Origin: Acetoanaerobium noterae
GTDB lineage: Bacteria > Bacillota > Clostridia > Peptostreptococcales > Filifactoraceae
DNA length: 64,000 nt
Assembly: GCF_900168025.1 (NCBI RefSeq)
Contig: NZ_FUYN01000006.1
Span: 1-64,000, forward strand
Direction of reading: 5' to 3'
Each line of letters begins with the position of its first letter. The stretch's first letter is position 1. Positions 8,119 to 17,763 of the stretch are shown one piece after another. The notes beneath the pieces were generated by a model. That model was given only the letters and a program-made list of their open reading frames with translations. It did no database searches and was not told where the DNA came from. A program made the position numbers and the translations under genes.

Positions 8119-10362
8119 ATGGAAAATTGGCAAGGGTTTAACAAAGGAAATTGGACTGAAAAGGTAGATGTAAGAAACTTTATTCAGCTTAACTATACTC
8201 CATACACTGGAGATGAAAGCTTTTTAGCTGATTCAACATCAAAGACAAAGCAGCTTTGGAATAAAGCAGAAGCAATGATTAAAGAAGAAATACAAACAGG
8301 TAAAGTTGATATAGATACTGATAGATTCTCAAGTATAGCTGGATACGAGCCTGGATATCTCGATAAAAACAACGAGCTTGTAGTGGGATATCAAACTGAT
8401 GCTCCTTTAAAAAGAATAGTAAATCCTTATGGTGGCTATAGAATGGTACATGATTCATTAGAGGCTTATGGCTTTGAAATGAATAAAGAGTTAGAAAGCT
8501 CATTCAATGCTTTTAGAAAAACACATAACCAAGGTGTATTTGATGCTTATACTGATGAAATGAAGGCTGCTAGAAGTGTTGGACTACTTACTGGACTTCC
8601 TGACGCTTATGGAAGAGGCCGTATCATAGGAGACTATAGAAGAGTAGCACTTTATGGAATAGATTTTCTAAAAGCAGAAAAAATCAAGGACAGACAAAAT
8701 CTAAAAGGTCATGCCTGCGCTGCTACTATCCAGCTAAGAGAGGATCTTTCTGAGCAAATCAGAGCTCTAGATGATATCAAGGCTATGGCAGCAGCTTATG
8801 GCTACGATATTTCAAAACCTGCTAAAAATGCTCAGGAAGCAGTTCAGTTCTTATACTTTGGATATCTTGCAGCAATCAAAGAAAATAATGGAGCTGCTAT
8901 GTCTCTAGGAAGAAACACAGCATTTTTAGATATCTATATAGAAAGAGATATGAAAGCTGGCATCTTAACAGAAATGCAGGCTCAAGAATTAATGGATCAA
9001 TTTGTTATAAAGCTAAGAATGGTAAGACATCTACGTACTCCTGACTATAACGATTTATTTGCTGGAGATCCTAACTGGATAACAGAATCAATCGGCGGAA
9101 TGGGAGAAGACAATAGAACTCTAGTTACTAAAACTGCTTACAGATTCCTTCATACTCTTACTACATTAACTCCTGCTCCAGAGCCAAATATGACAGTGCT
9201 TTGGTCAGAAAATCTTCCAGAAGCTTTCAAAAAATATTGCTCAAGAATGTCAATCGAAACAGGTTCTATTCAGTACGAAAACGACGATATCATGAAGCCT
9301 ATCTATGGAGATGACTATGCAATAGCTTGCTGTGTGTCTGCCATGAGAGTAGGAAAAGAAATGCAGTTCTTTGGAGCTAGAACTAATCTAGGAAAAGCTC
9401 TTTTATATGCTATAAATGGTGGAGTAGATGAGCTTAAAAAAGCTAAAAACGGTCGTCCAATCAAGCTGATAGAAGGTATTAATGCAATTACAGACGATGT
9501 ACTAAACTATGATGAAGTAAAAGAAAACCTAGATAAAGTAATGGAATACCTAGCCGAGCTTTATGTAGATACAATGAATACTATCCATTATATGCATGAC
9601 AAATATGCTTATGAAAAAGGCCAAATGGCTCTTCATGACAGCAAGGTGCATAGATATATGGCCTTTGGCGTTGCTGGAATTTCAATAGTTGCTGACTCTT
9701 TAAGCGCTATCAAATACGCTAAAGTTAAGCCTATCAGAGATGAGCACGGAATTGCAATTGATTTCGAAATCGAAGGCGATTTCCCTAAATACGGAAATGA
9801 CGATGATAGAGTAGACCAAATAGCTGTAGATGTAGTTACAAAATTCAGTAATGAGCTAAAGAAAACTCCAACCTACAGAGATGCTGAGCATACCTTATCA
9901 GTGCTTACTATAACTTCAAATGTAGTATACGGAAAGAAAACAGGTTCTACTCCAGACGGACGTAAAGCTGGAGAGCCATTTGCACCAGGAGCAAACCCAA
10001 TGCACGGAAGAGATGAAAACGGGGCTCTTGCATCACTTAACTCTGTTGCAAAATTGCCTTACTGCGAAGTATGCCAAGATGGTATTTCAAATACTTTCTC
10101 AATCATCCCTTCAGCACTTGGAAAACAAGAATCTGAAAGAATAAACAACCTAGTTGGAATTATGGATGGATATTTTGCGCAAAAAGCCTTCCACTTAAAT
10201 GTAAACGTACTAGACAGAAGCTTATTAATAGATGCTATGGAAAATCCAGACAAATACCCTACACTTACAATTCGTGTATCTGGATATGCCGTGCATTTTA
10301 ACAGACTTACTAATGAGCAAAAGCTTGAGGTTATCAACAGAACTTTTCACAAGAGTGCTTAA
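8119..10362 (+). CDS. pflB: pyruvate formate-lyase (formate C-acetyltransferase)
   Basis: This 747-residue glycyl-radical enzyme converts pyruvate and CoA to acetyl-CoA and formate in anaerobic metabolism. The catalytic cysteine pair is Cys404-Cys405 (IACCVSAM) and the radical glycine is Gly722 in the C-terminal RVSGYAVHF motif; length matches the family. The frame opens at 8056, but the ATG at 8119 has CAAGGAG at the right distance and starts MENWQGF, as in other PflB proteins. The activating enzyme gene follows 27 nt later. Expression is probably controlled by the operator at 8025-8038. Confidence 0.97.
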   Translation: MENWQGFNKGNWTEKVDVRNFIQLNYTPYTGDESFLADSTSKTKQLWNKAEAMIKEEIQTGKVDIDTDRFSSIAGYEPGYLDKNNELVVGYQTDAPLKRIVNPYGGYRMVHDSLEAYGFEMNKELESSFNAFRKTHNQGVFDAYTDEMKAARSVGLLTGLPDAYGRGRIIGDYRRVALYGIDFLKAEKIKDRQNLKGHACAATIQLREDLSEQIRALDDIKAMAAAYGYDISKPAKNAQEAVQFLYFGYLAAIKENNGAAMSLGRNTAFLDIYIERDMKAGILTEMQAQELMDQFVIKLRMVRHLRTPDYNDLFAGDPNWITESIGGMGEDNRTLVTKTAYRFLHTLTTLTPAPEPNMTVLWSENLPEAFKKYCSRMSIETGSIQYENDDIMKPIYGDDYAIACCVSAMRVGKEMQFFGARTNLGKALLYAINGGVDELKKAKNGRPIKLIEGINAITDDVLNYDEVKENLDKVMEYLAELYVDTMNTIHYMHDKYAYEKGQMALHDSKVHRYMAFGVAGISIVADSLSAIKYAKVKPIRDEHGIAIDFEIEGDFPKYGNDDDRVDQIAVDVVTKFSNELKKTPTYRDAEHTLSVLTITSNVVYGKKTGSTPDGRKAGEPFAPGANPMHGRDENGALASLNSVAKLPYCEVCQDGISNTFSIIPSALGKQESERINNLVGIMDGYFAQKAFHLNVNVLDRSLLIDAMENPDKYPTLTIRVSGYAVHFNRLTNEQKLEVINRTFHKSA

Positions 10363-10389
10363 TTTTTACTTTCGAAAGGAGATATTATA

Positions 10390-11148
10390 ATGCAGGGCAG
10401 ACTACATTCAATAGAAACTATGGGGCTAGTAGATGGCCCCGGCATTAGAACAATATTTTTTCTGCAAGGCTGTCCTCTTCGCTGTGCCTATTGTCACAAT
10501 CCAGACAGCCAGAACATGTTTTCTCAAAAACATATATCTCCTGAAGAAGTACTAAAAACCGCTTCAAAATATAAAACCTACTACAACAGAACTGGCGGTG
10601 GCGTAACCTTTTCTGGTGGAGAGCCTCTGCTTCAAGGTGAATTTTTAGTAGAAACCTTAAAGCTTTTAAAGGAAAATGGCTTTAATACAGCTATAGATAC
10701 TAGTGGTTATGGAGATTCAAAATATTACGATGAGATATTAAAATACACTGATGTGGTTCTACTTGATATCAAGCATTTTGACTCTCCTGGCTATAAAGCC
10801 CTAACTGGCAAATCTATGAATGGTTTTTATGAGTTTGCTTCTAAGCTAGACAGTTTTAAAGGAAAGGTATGGATTCGCCATGTAATGGTTCCTGGCCTAA
10901 CAGATAACGAAGCTGCTATAAATAAATTATTTCATGAAATTGCCCCTTTAGCTCATATCATAGAAAAAATAGAAGTTCTTCCCTATCATAAAATGGGACT
11001 CGAAAAATATGAACAGCTTGGAATGACTTATACAATGACTGACGTAGAAGAGATGAACGAAGACAAAGCTAAATACTATGAGAATCTTTTAAATAGTATG
11101 TTACTTGAAGAAAAAGAAGAAGTCCTTGCCCGCAAAAATATTATTTAG
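10390..11148 (+). CDS. pflA: pyruvate formate-lyase activating enzyme
   Basis: This 252-residue radical SAM protein has the CxxxCxxC cluster motif at Cys28, Cys32 and Cys35 (GCPLRCAYC), preceded by the PFL-activase N-terminus with MGLVDGPGIRT. The SAM-binding GGVTFSGGEPLLQ segment is near residue 75. It installs the glycyl radical on PflB using SAM and a reduced [4Fe-4S] cluster. It is co-transcribed with pflB; AAAGGAG precedes the ATG. Confidence 0.96.
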   Translation: MQGRLHSIETMGLVDGPGIRTIFFLQGCPLRCAYCHNPDSQNMFSQKHISPEEVLKTASKYKTYYNRTGGGVTFSGGEPLLQGEFLVETLKLLKENGFNTAIDTSGYGDSKYYDEILKYTDVVLLDIKHFDSPGYKALTGKSMNGFYEFASKLDSFKGKVWIRHVMVPGLTDNEAAINKLFHEIAPLAHIIEKIEVLPYHKMGLEKYEQLGMTYTMTDVEEMNEDKAKYYENLLNSMLLEEKEEVLARKNII

Positions 11149-11161
11149 TATACTACAATAT

Positions 11162-11175
11162 AAAGTTTGAACTTT
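11162..11175. promoter_or_regulatory. possible second Crp/Fnr-type palindrome
   Basis: AAAGTTTGAACTTT is a perfect palindrome with the same central TTTGAA as the pflB operator but a different outer half-site. It lies just upstream of the regulator gene, suggesting autoregulation, but the half-site is weaker and chance is possible. Confidence 0.3.
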
Positions 11176-11197
11176 AAACTAAATATTATTAAAGTAG

Positions 11198-11926
11198 GTG
11201 ATTGTGATAGGCCATTGTTCTATTGGCAATACGCCATGCGAGGTATGCAAAGGCAAGGCATGTATCAAGAAAACTCCTTTGTTATCCAGTCTAAATAGAC
11301 TCGAAATAGAAAAAATCTCTGAAGGAGTAGTTTTTAAAGATTATAAAGCTGGAGAAACAGTATTTTCTATAGGCGAAAAAGCTGATAAGCTATATATTGT
11401 ATGCTCTGGAAGAATGAAAATTTACAAATATCTATCAGATGGACATGAACAGATTCTATATATATATTCTCCTGGTGATTTTATAGGGGCTTTTAACCTT
11501 TTAAAGGAAGACGAGTTTGAATTTAGTGCAGAGGCTCTAGAGGACATGACTATTAGCTGTCTATCAAAGGATACCTTTGATCAGATAATCTTAAAAAATC
11601 CTACTATTACTCTGAAGATACTGGAAAAATCCTATGAGAGAATTAAAGCTGCTGAAAGATTGGTTGAAAGACTTTCTGTTAGTAGTGCTGATGCAAAGGT
11701 AGCTGGACTATTATTAAATCTTATAAACGATTTTGGTTCTAAAAATGAAAAAGGCATAATGCTTAACCTTTCTATAAACAGAGAAGAAATGGGAAGCTAT
11801 GCTGGAATATCAAGAGAAACTATGACTAGAAAGCTCAAGCTATTTAAGGAGTTAGGCTATATAGATTTCATAGGAAACAAAAAAATACTCATACTAAATG
11901 AACAAGCCCTAAGAGACCTACTATAA
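11198..11926 (+). CDS. Crp/Fnr family regulator with N-terminal Cys cluster
   Basis: This 242-residue regulator has an N-terminal segment with four cysteines (Cys7, 14, 17, 22; C-x6-C-x2-C-x4-C), a cyclic-nucleotide-type beta-roll (about 35-145), a dimerisation helix and a winged helix. The recognition helix reads SRETMTRKL with Arg206, Glu207 and Arg211, the CRP-like R-E-x3-R pattern that reads GTGA half-sites; the pflB operator has exactly those. The cysteines suggest an oxygen-labile Fe-S cluster, as in FNR. The start is uncertain: GTG 11198 or GTG 11204. It follows pflA by 49 nt and may be co-transcribed. Confidence 0.85.
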   Translation: MIVIGHCSIGNTPCEVCKGKACIKKTPLLSSLNRLEIEKISEGVVFKDYKAGETVFSIGEKADKLYIVCSGRMKIYKYLSDGHEQILYIYSPGDFIGAFNLLKEDEFEFSAEALEDMTISCLSKDTFDQIILKNPTITLKILEKSYERIKAAERLVERLSVSSADAKVAGLLLNLINDFGSKNEKGIMLNLSINREEMGSYAGISRETMTRKLKLFKELGYIDFIGNKKILILNEQALRDLL

Positions 11927-11956
11927 ACAAGCCATATGGCTTGTTTATTTTTTTTG
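11926..11956 (+). terminator. intrinsic terminator
   Basis: AACAAGCCAT/ATGGCTTGTT perfect stem followed by TATTTTTTTTG. Confidence 0.85.
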
Positions 11957-11958
11957 TC

Positions 11959-11986
11959 TAGACACATCTCTTGTTTATGTTATAAT
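11959..11986 (+). promoter_or_regulatory. thrCB promoter
   Basis: TAGACA (11959-11964), a 16-nt spacer and TATAAT (11981-11986). This leaves a leader of about 100 nt before thrC in which I see no recognisable riboswitch or attenuator. Confidence 0.6.
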
Positions 11987-12093
11987 ATTCCCATTAGTAT
12001 TTTACTAGCTTACTATTGTATTCCATGCAAATACATTTTATCGGTAAAATTCTAAAATTATAACTACGGAATATAATCAAGGGGGATATCGCA

Positions 12094-13155
12094 ATGTATA
12101 AGGGCTTAATTGATAACTACAGAGAATTTTTTAATTTTAATAAAGAAACGGTTCCTGTGACCTTAAATGAAGGCAGGACGCCACTGATTCGAGCAAATAA
12201 TCTAGAAACCCTTCTAGGTATAGATATAGAGCTTTATTTTAAATTCGAAGGACTTAATCCAACGGGCTCTTTTAAAGATCGTGGAATGACAAGTGCAGTT
12301 ACAAAAGCTGTAGAAGACAATAGCAAGGCTGTAATTTGTGCTTCAACTGGAAACACATCTGCATCAGCTGCAGCCTATGCTGCTAGAGCAGGATTAAAAT
12401 CCTATGTCATTATTCCAGATGGAAAAATAGCTAAAGGCAAGCTAGCTCAAGCTGTAGCTTACGGCGCTACTATACTTGCAATAGATGGAAATTTTGATGT
12501 GGCGCTAGATATGGTTAAGGAAATTTCAAGCAAGCATCCTATAACTATGGTAAATTCACTTAATCCTCATCGTATAGAAGGCCAAAAAACTGCTGCCTTT
12601 GAACTCTGCGATGATTTAAAAGTAGCTCCAGATTATTTATTTATTCCAGTTGGAAATGCAGGTAATATCACAGCTTACTGGAAAGGCTTTAATGAATATC
12701 ATAAAGCTGGAAAAATTTCAAAGCTACCTCAGCTTATGGGCTTTCAAGCATACAACAGTGCTCCGCTAGTGCTTGGCCATCCAGTTTCAAATCCAGAAAC
12801 TGTTGCTACAGCTATAAGAATAGGCAATCCAGCAAGCAAAGATAAAGCTCTTGCCGCTATAAAAGAGTCAAACGGAAATATAGATAGAATTAAGGATGAG
12901 GATATTTTAAAAGCTCAGTTTTTACTTTCTACATCAGAAGGAATATTTGCTGAGCCAGCTTCATGTATATCTCTAGCTGGTCTTATTAAAGCTAAGGAAG
13001 AGGGCCGTGTAAACCAAGGCTCAAAAGTAGTCTGCGTATTAACTGGAAACGGTCTAAAGGACAGTGACATCATACTAGACAACCCTTATGAATACGCCAC
13101 CTTAAAATCTGATTACAAGGTCATCGAGGATTATATTTTAAGGGGGAATAAGTAA
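12094..13155 (+). CDS. thrC: threonine synthase
   Basis: This 353-residue PLP enzyme converts O-phosphohomoserine to threonine. The Schiff-base lysine is Lys61 in TGSFKDRGM, and the phosphate-binding and C-terminal GNGLKD motifs are present. The length fits the short bacterial/archaeal threonine synthases of the Bacillus type. AAGGGGGAT precedes the ATG. It overlaps thrB by one base (TAATG), so the two are translationally coupled. A homoserine dehydrogenase gene is not in the window. Confidence 0.95.
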   Translation: MYKGLIDNYREFFNFNKETVPVTLNEGRTPLIRANNLETLLGIDIELYFKFEGLNPTGSFKDRGMTSAVTKAVEDNSKAVICASTGNTSASAAAYAARAGLKSYVIIPDGKIAKGKLAQAVAYGATILAIDGNFDVALDMVKEISSKHPITMVNSLNPHRIEGQKTAAFELCDDLKVAPDYLFIPVGNAGNITAYWKGFNEYHKAGKISKLPQLMGFQAYNSAPLVLGHPVSNPETVATAIRIGNPASKDKALAAIKESNGNIDRIKDEDILKAQFLLSTSEGIFAEPASCISLAGLIKAKEEGRVNQGSKVVCVLTGNGLKDSDIILDNPYEYATLKSDYKVIEDYILRGNK

Positions 13156-14051
13156 TGTTTAAAGTAAAAGTACCTGCAACAAGTGCAAATATGGGACCAG
13201 GCTTTGACTGTATAGGGATAGCTCTGGATTTATACAATGAAGTAGAGGTTTATGAATCAGATAAACCACTTCATTTCATTTGGGAATGCGAGGAAGAGGA
13301 AGTTCCCGAAAAAGAAAACTTCATTTATACAAGCATGATGGATGTATTTAAGGAGCATGATTTTCCTATTCCAAATGTAAAGGTCATAGCTAGAAAATGC
13401 AATATACCGATGGTAAGAGGGCTAGGAAGCAGTTCTGCTGCTATAGTAGCTGGACTAACTCTTGCCTATGCTCTTATGGGAAAAGACTTTGACAAGGATT
13501 TACTAGCTTATAAAGCCTGGGTAATAGAGGGACATCCAGATAATGTAGTTCCTTGCTTTTTAGGTGGTATGACTATTTCTGTAATGGATGAAGGAAAGCC
13601 CTACACTACTCATGTTCCTATAGAAGACAGGGTGAAATTTATGGCTGTTATTCCTCCTTACAAAACAGAAACCAAGCAAAGCAGAGAAGTTCTCCCTAAA
13701 GACTACACAAGAGCAGATTGCATCCAGAATGTGTCTAGGGCTTCTATGATGATTAATGCATTTAACTTAAAGGACTATCATCTGCTTAGAACGGCTTTTG
13801 GCGACAGGATTCATCAGCCTTATCGCCTGCCTCTTTTAAAAGATGCTGCTTATGTATTTGAGCTTTTCAAAGAAAATGGTGCAATAGGAGAATTTATGAG
13901 TGGTTCAGGCTCTACACTAATGGGAGTATTTTTAGATGATTGCCAAGATAGAAAGCTTGTAATAGAAGAAAAGTTAAAGGCTATCGATCCTTTATTTAGA
14001 GTAGAATTACTAAATGTGGATAGATCTGGAGTAGTGCTTTCTAAGATTTAA
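13155..14051 (+). CDS. thrB: homoserine kinase
   Basis: This 298-residue GHMP kinase phosphorylates homoserine with ATP, making the substrate of the upstream threonine synthase. The signatures are the N-terminal PATSANMGPGFDCIG motif, the ATP-binding loop PMVRGLGSSSAAIVAG (residues 85-100) and the C-terminal GEFMSGSGSTLMG motif. It is cytosolic and overlaps thrC by one base; GGGGGAATAAG within the thrC end serves as its ribosome site. Confidence 0.95.
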   Translation: MFKVKVPATSANMGPGFDCIGIALDLYNEVEVYESDKPLHFIWECEEEEVPEKENFIYTSMMDVFKEHDFPIPNVKVIARKCNIPMVRGLGSSSAAIVAGLTLAYALMGKDFDKDLLAYKAWVIEGHPDNVVPCFLGGMTISVMDEGKPYTTHVPIEDRVKFMAVIPPYKTETKQSREVLPKDYTRADCIQNVSRASMMINAFNLKDYHLLRTAFGDRIHQPYRLPLLKDAAYVFELFKENGAIGEFMSGSGSTLMGVFLDDCQDRKLVIEEKLKAIDPLFRVELLNVDRSGVVLSKI

Positions 14052-14124
14052 ATCAAATTTCAGTTGAATAGGTTTCAAATTCTCCTAAACGAGGTATCAT
14101 TTTAATGAGGAAGAAGGTGAAACT

Positions 14125-15213
14125 ATGGACACTGAAAAACGCAAGCTATCAAAATCTCACTACAATTTTTTATCATCTGAGCTTAAATATTTGAATAATA
14201 AGCAAATACTAACTGAATCTCAGGTTCAAAGCTCTCTAGATATGTATGAAGCTCATTCACCCTATAGCTTTACTAGAGTTATCTTAAGTATAGCCTCAGT
14301 GCTGATTGGACTAGGTATTTTAACGTTTATCGCTAGTAACTGGGAAGATTTAACTGCATGGTTTAAATTTATTTTAGTACTAATTTTTCTAGCTTTATCT
14401 AGCTTTGCTTCACTTGCAACTGAAGAGAGCTATCCTAAAACCTCCAGAAGCTTACTATATTTGACTGTTCTTATATTTGGAGGAGGAATATTTTTAATTC
14501 AGCAGATATTCAACTTAACCTTCCAAAGTACAGCTGAGCTTCTAATTTGGGGACTTGCTATACTTCCTATAGCTATAGTCTACAAAGATTTGGTTATACT
14601 AGTTGCATCTCAAATGCTTATATTTTCATTTTTAGTAACCTATGATATGCCTATTTTTGCTTTGATTTTACTCTTTGGTATATATTTCGCTTTATACCAC
14701 AAGCTAAATTATGCTCACGGCGAAAATTTCCTATCTAGCTTAGCTTTTGTTATATCAGCGCTTGGCTTCTTGATGAAGCTAAACATAGTCTTAGAAGTAG
14801 ATGAGCATTTAATATTTGCAAGCTTCTTTATATTAGGCTTAGTCATGGTATATCTTAAAGACATCAAACCATATGCTGTAGCTGTAATAAATTCAATCGG
14901 AGTGCTTGTAATTTTAGTTTCTGGAATATTTTTAACTATAGATTCGACCTATTATCTTTTAAAGCCAAACGATGAAATGATAGCTCTAGGCTTTGCATTT
15001 TTCTACAGTTTACTTTTGTTATATTGGCTCAAAAAAGGCAAAATTTACTCCATCCTACTAATATGCAGTATTATTCTTAGATATTATTTTGACCTTACTT
15101 TAAAATTTGCATCTAAGTCCCTCGTTTTTATAGTAGCTGGCTTAATCTTAGGAGCTTTTGGCTTCTGGTTTGAAAAGCAGCGCAGAGAGGGGGTATCTAA
15201 AGATGACTATTAA
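14125..15213 (+). CDS. DUF2157-family membrane protein
   Basis: This 362-residue protein has a soluble N-terminus (about 50 residues) followed by about 10-11 hydrophobic helices filling the rest. The first helices (SVLIGLGILTFIASNWEDL) match the DUF2157 start. Function is unknown for the family. It pairs with the GDYXXLXY gene that overlaps its 3' end; the two families commonly occur together and may form one membrane complex. GGAAGAAGGTG precedes the ATG. Confidence 0.75.
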   Translation: MDTEKRKLSKSHYNFLSSELKYLNNKQILTESQVQSSLDMYEAHSPYSFTRVILSIASVLIGLGILTFIASNWEDLTAWFKFILVLIFLALSSFASLATEESYPKTSRSLLYLTVLIFGGGIFLIQQIFNLTFQSTAELLIWGLAILPIAIVYKDLVILVASQMLIFSFLVTYDMPIFALILLFGIYFALYHKLNYAHGENFLSSLAFVISALGFLMKLNIVLEVDEHLIFASFFILGLVMVYLKDIKPYAVAVINSIGVLVILVSGIFLTIDSTYYLLKPNDEMIALGFAFFYSLLLLYWLKKGKIYSILLICSIILRYYFDLTLKFASKSLVFIVAGLILGAFGFWFEKQRREGVSKDDY

Positions 15214-15757
15214 AAATTTAGATAAAAAGAAACTCCTTGCTCTTGGACTTTTGTTTTTGATATTAATAGGATTTGGCTCTATTCATCTAGTAGCTGAAAA
15301 TTATGGAAAATCCTTATATCTTGAAACTGTTCCTTACGACCCAGTTGATTTGTTTCGAGGAGATTATGTAAATTTGCAATATGAAATTGAAAATCTCGAT
15401 ATGGATTTAGTTGACAAATCCATGTATGAAAAGGTAAATGAATCTGGAAATATCTATTATAAAATACACGATGATGCTGGATATCTAATATATGAAGAAG
15501 ATTCTAATCCTCTTAAGGCTATCTCCCTTGTCCCTGATAGACCTAGTGGTTCAAATTATATTAAAGCAAAGCTTTTCTATATAGATGAATATGCTAAGAA
15601 GGCAAGACTGAGCATAGGATTAAATAGATTTTATGTGCCTGAGGGAACTGGAACTGAGCTTGAGAATTTATCAAGACAAGGTAGACTAGTTGTAGAAATT
15701 AAGAAGCTAGGACCTTTCTATACACTAAAAGATATTTCAAAGCTAGAAGAAAAATAG
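15203..15757 (+). CDS. GDYXXLXY-family membrane-anchored protein
   Basis: This 184-residue protein has one N-terminal membrane segment (LLALGLLFLILIGFGSIHLV) and then an extracytoplasmic domain carrying the namesake motif GDYVNLQY after PVDLFR. Function is unknown, but it is a regular partner of DUF2157/DUF4401 proteins. The open frame begins at 15158, but the ATG at 15203 has GAGGGGG upstream, gives a sensible N-terminus and overlaps the DUF2157 gene by only 11 nt. Confidence 0.78.
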   Translation: MTIKNLDKKKLLALGLLFLILIGFGSIHLVAENYGKSLYLETVPYDPVDLFRGDYVNLQYEIENLDMDLVDKSMYEKVNESGNIYYKIHDDAGYLIYEEDSNPLKAISLVPDRPSGSNYIKAKLFYIDEYAKKARLSIGLNRFYVPEGTGTELENLSRQGRLVVEIKKLGPFYTLKDISKLEEK

Positions 15758-15779
15758 AATAAATGATATTTTAAAATAT

Positions 15780-15834
15780 ACTCTCAAAATTGATATTGTA
15801 ATCTAAATTACTTATCTATTTTGAGAGTTTTTTT
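15780..15834 (+). terminator. intrinsic terminator
   Basis: ACTCTCAAAA (15780-15789) pairs with TTTTGAGAGT (15819-15828); a T run follows. Confidence 0.75.
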
Positions 15835-15891
15835 AGTAAGTACTCTAGTAAAATCAAAATACTTTATATAAATTACTACTTCTTATTTTAA

Positions 15892-15922
15892 TTGTAAACC
15901 TATTTATTTTATAGGTTGACTA
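15892..15922. promoter_or_regulatory. BirA-type operator upstream of bioY
   Basis: TTGTAAACC (15892-15900) is an exact match to the known bacterial BirA half-site, and GGTTGACTA (15914-15922) is a 7/9 match to the opposite half. The spacer is 13 nt versus the usual 14-15. The right half overlaps the bioY -35 box, so biotin-loaded BirA would block transcription. Confidence 0.65.
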
Positions 15923-15944
15923 TGTATTGTTAATCTCTTATAAT
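15916..15944 (+). promoter_or_regulatory. bioY promoter
   Basis: TTGACT (15916-15921), a 17-nt spacer and TATAAT (15939-15944): near-consensus. Confidence 0.8.
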
Positions 15945-16007
15945 TAAAGCAGAATTATTTAGATGCTATTATATTTATTAAAATTTTATTGCTTAAAGGA
16001 GACTACT

Positions 16008-16574
16008 ATGAAAAATGTCAGAGAATTAGTGTTGGTATCGTTATTTGCAGCAATCACTTGCATACTATCTATTGTATCTATTCCGCTTCCTTTTACTCCA
16101 GTCCCTATAACTCTACAGCTTCTTGCAGTTACTATGTCTAGTGCTGTTCTAGGGAAAAGACTTGGATTTTATTCGCAAGCTGTTTATACGCTTTTAGGCG
16201 CTGTTGGCCTTCCTGTATTTGCAGGTGGCAAAGCTGGTTTTTCTGTACTGCTTGGACCTACAGGTGGATACATATTTGGTTTTATGGCGAGTGCCTTTGT
16301 CATAGGATGGCTAATTGAAATCTTTGCATCAAAACAACAAAACCCAAAGGCTGAGTATCTGGCTATACTTTTTAGTATGGTAGCAGGACTTCTCGTTATC
16401 TATACCTTTGGCGTAATTCAGCTTATGTTAGTTGCTAAGCTTTCTTTAATCCAAGGTTTACTAGGAGGAGTTACCCCATTCATACTTGCCGATATAATCA
16501 AAATCGCTTTGGGTTCTTCTGTTGCATATTCAGTTAGAAAATCTCTTATAAAATCATCACTTATACTTAGCTAG
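16008..16574 (+). CDS. bioY: biotin transporter BioY
   Basis: This 188-residue S-component of an ECF-type biotin transporter has about six membrane helices. Family motifs are the N-terminal PLPFTPVPITLQLLAV segment and GAVGLPVFAGGKAGFSVLLGPTGGYIFGF in the first half. It acts in the membrane with an ECF ATPase/EcfT module that is not in the window, or alone. The frame opens at 15963, but ATG 16008 has AAAGGAG at good spacing and is preferred. The stop overlaps the stop of the convergent malic enzyme gene within the palindrome CTAG. Confidence 0.93.
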   Translation: MKNVRELVLVSLFAAITCILSIVSIPLPFTPVPITLQLLAVTMSSAVLGKRLGFYSQAVYTLLGAVGLPVFAGGKAGFSVLLGPTGGYIFGFMASAFVIGWLIEIFASKQQNPKAEYLAILFSMVAGLLVIYTFGVIQLMLVAKLSLIQGLLGGVTPFILADIIKIALGSSVAYSVRKSLIKSSLILS

Positions 16575-17749
16575 ATTCTAGCTACACCAGTTTTTATTGC
16601 CGCCTCTGCTACAGCTTTTGCTACCTGCTTTGCTACCTCTTTATCAAGAGCGTCTGGAATTACATATTCAGGACTTAGCTTATCTTCAGGTATTATATTA
16701 GCTATGGCATAGGCTGCTGCTATTTTCATCTCTTCATTAATATCACTTGCTCTCACATCTAGAGCACCTCTAAAAATCCCTGGAAATGCAAGTACATTAT
16801 TAATTTGATTAGCAAAATCTGAGCGGCCAGTTCCTACTACTTTAGCTCCTGCTGATATCGCAATATCAGGCATAATTTCTGGGACCGGGTTTGCCATTGC
16901 AAATATAATTGAATCCTTTGCCATAGATTTAACCATAGGCTCATTTACCATATCTGCCGCAGATACTCCTATAAATACATCCGCATCCTTCATTGCATCT
17001 TCTAAAGTCCCTGTAATCTGATGAGGGTTAGTTATTTTGCATAGCTCATCTTTTAAGAAGTTTCCTCTTGTATCCATGTTTTTATGTAATATTCCTTTTG
17101 TATCACAAATAATTATATTTGTAGCTCCTAAGCCAAGTAGCATCTTTACTATAGCACTTCCTGCCGCTCCTGCTCCATTTACTGCTATTTTAAGCTCGCT
17201 CATGGATTTATTTACTAGCTTTAGAGCATTAATTAGCCCTGCGCAAACTACGATAGCCGTTCCATGCTGATCATCATGAAATACTGGTATATCTAGTTCT
17301 TTTCTCAGCCTTTCCTCTATTTCTATACATCTAGGGGCAGAAATATCCTCTAGATTTATTCCTCCAAATGTTGGAGCTATCATTTTTACTGCTTTAATTA
17401 TCTCCTCAGTGTCTGTAGAGCTGAGGCAAATGGGAAAAGCATCTACATCTGCAAAAGCTTTGAATAGTATTGCTTTGCCTTCCATAACAGGTAGCCCTGC
17501 CTCAGGACCGATATCTCCAAGACCAAGCACTGCTGTTCCATCAGTAACAACTGCTACAAGATTCCCCTTTGAAGTATATTTGTAAACATCTGATTTGTTT
17601 TGATTTATTTTTCTGCATGGTTCAGCAACTCCAGGTGTATAAGCTATGCTTAAATCATCCCTAGATTCAAGCTTCACCTTGCTTGCTATACTTATCTTCC
17701 CTTTGCTCTTTTCATGTAGCTCTAGTGCCATTTTGTTATAATCCTTCAA
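16571..17749 (-). CDS. malic enzyme (decarboxylating malate dehydrogenase)
   Basis: This protein of about 392 residues oxidatively decarboxylates malate to pyruvate. Visible are the malic-type N-terminal SIAYTPGVAEPC motif, the GDIGPEAGLPVMEGKAILFK segment, the metal/substrate region FHDDQHGTA and the dinucleotide fold NGAGAAGSAIVKML. The frame opens with a TTG at 17767 overlapping the murI stop; the TTG at 17749 is preferred because AAAGGGG lies about 8 nt upstream and the N-terminus then matches family length. NAD versus NADP use cannot be settled by eye. It is the last gene of a three-gene operon with glutamate racemase and a flavin-binding protein. Confidence 0.9.
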   Translation of the reverse strand: MKDYNKMALELHEKSKGKISIASKVKLESRDDLSIAYTPGVAEPCRKINQNKSDVYKYTSKGNLVAVVTDGTAVLGLGDIGPEAGLPVMEGKAILFKAFADVDAFPICLSSTDTEEIIKAVKMIAPTFGGINLEDISAPRCIEIEERLRKELDIPVFHDDQHGTAIVVCAGLINALKLVNKSMSELKIAVNGAGAAGSAIVKMLLGLGATNIIICDTKGILHKNMDTRGNFLKDELCKITNPHQITGTLEDAMKDADVFIGVSAADMVNEPMVKSMAKDSIIFAMANPVPEIMPDIAISAGAKVVGTGRSDFANQINNVLAFPGIFRGALDVRASDINEEMKIAAAYAIANIIPEDKLSPEYVIPDALDKEVAKQVAKAVAEAAIKTGVARI

Positions 17750-17763
17750 TCTTATATCCCCTT

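Noticed and set aside
11993-12093. Possible riboswitch in the thrCB leader
   Set aside because: I see no T-box motif, no conserved riboswitch core and no terminator in the 100-nt leader.
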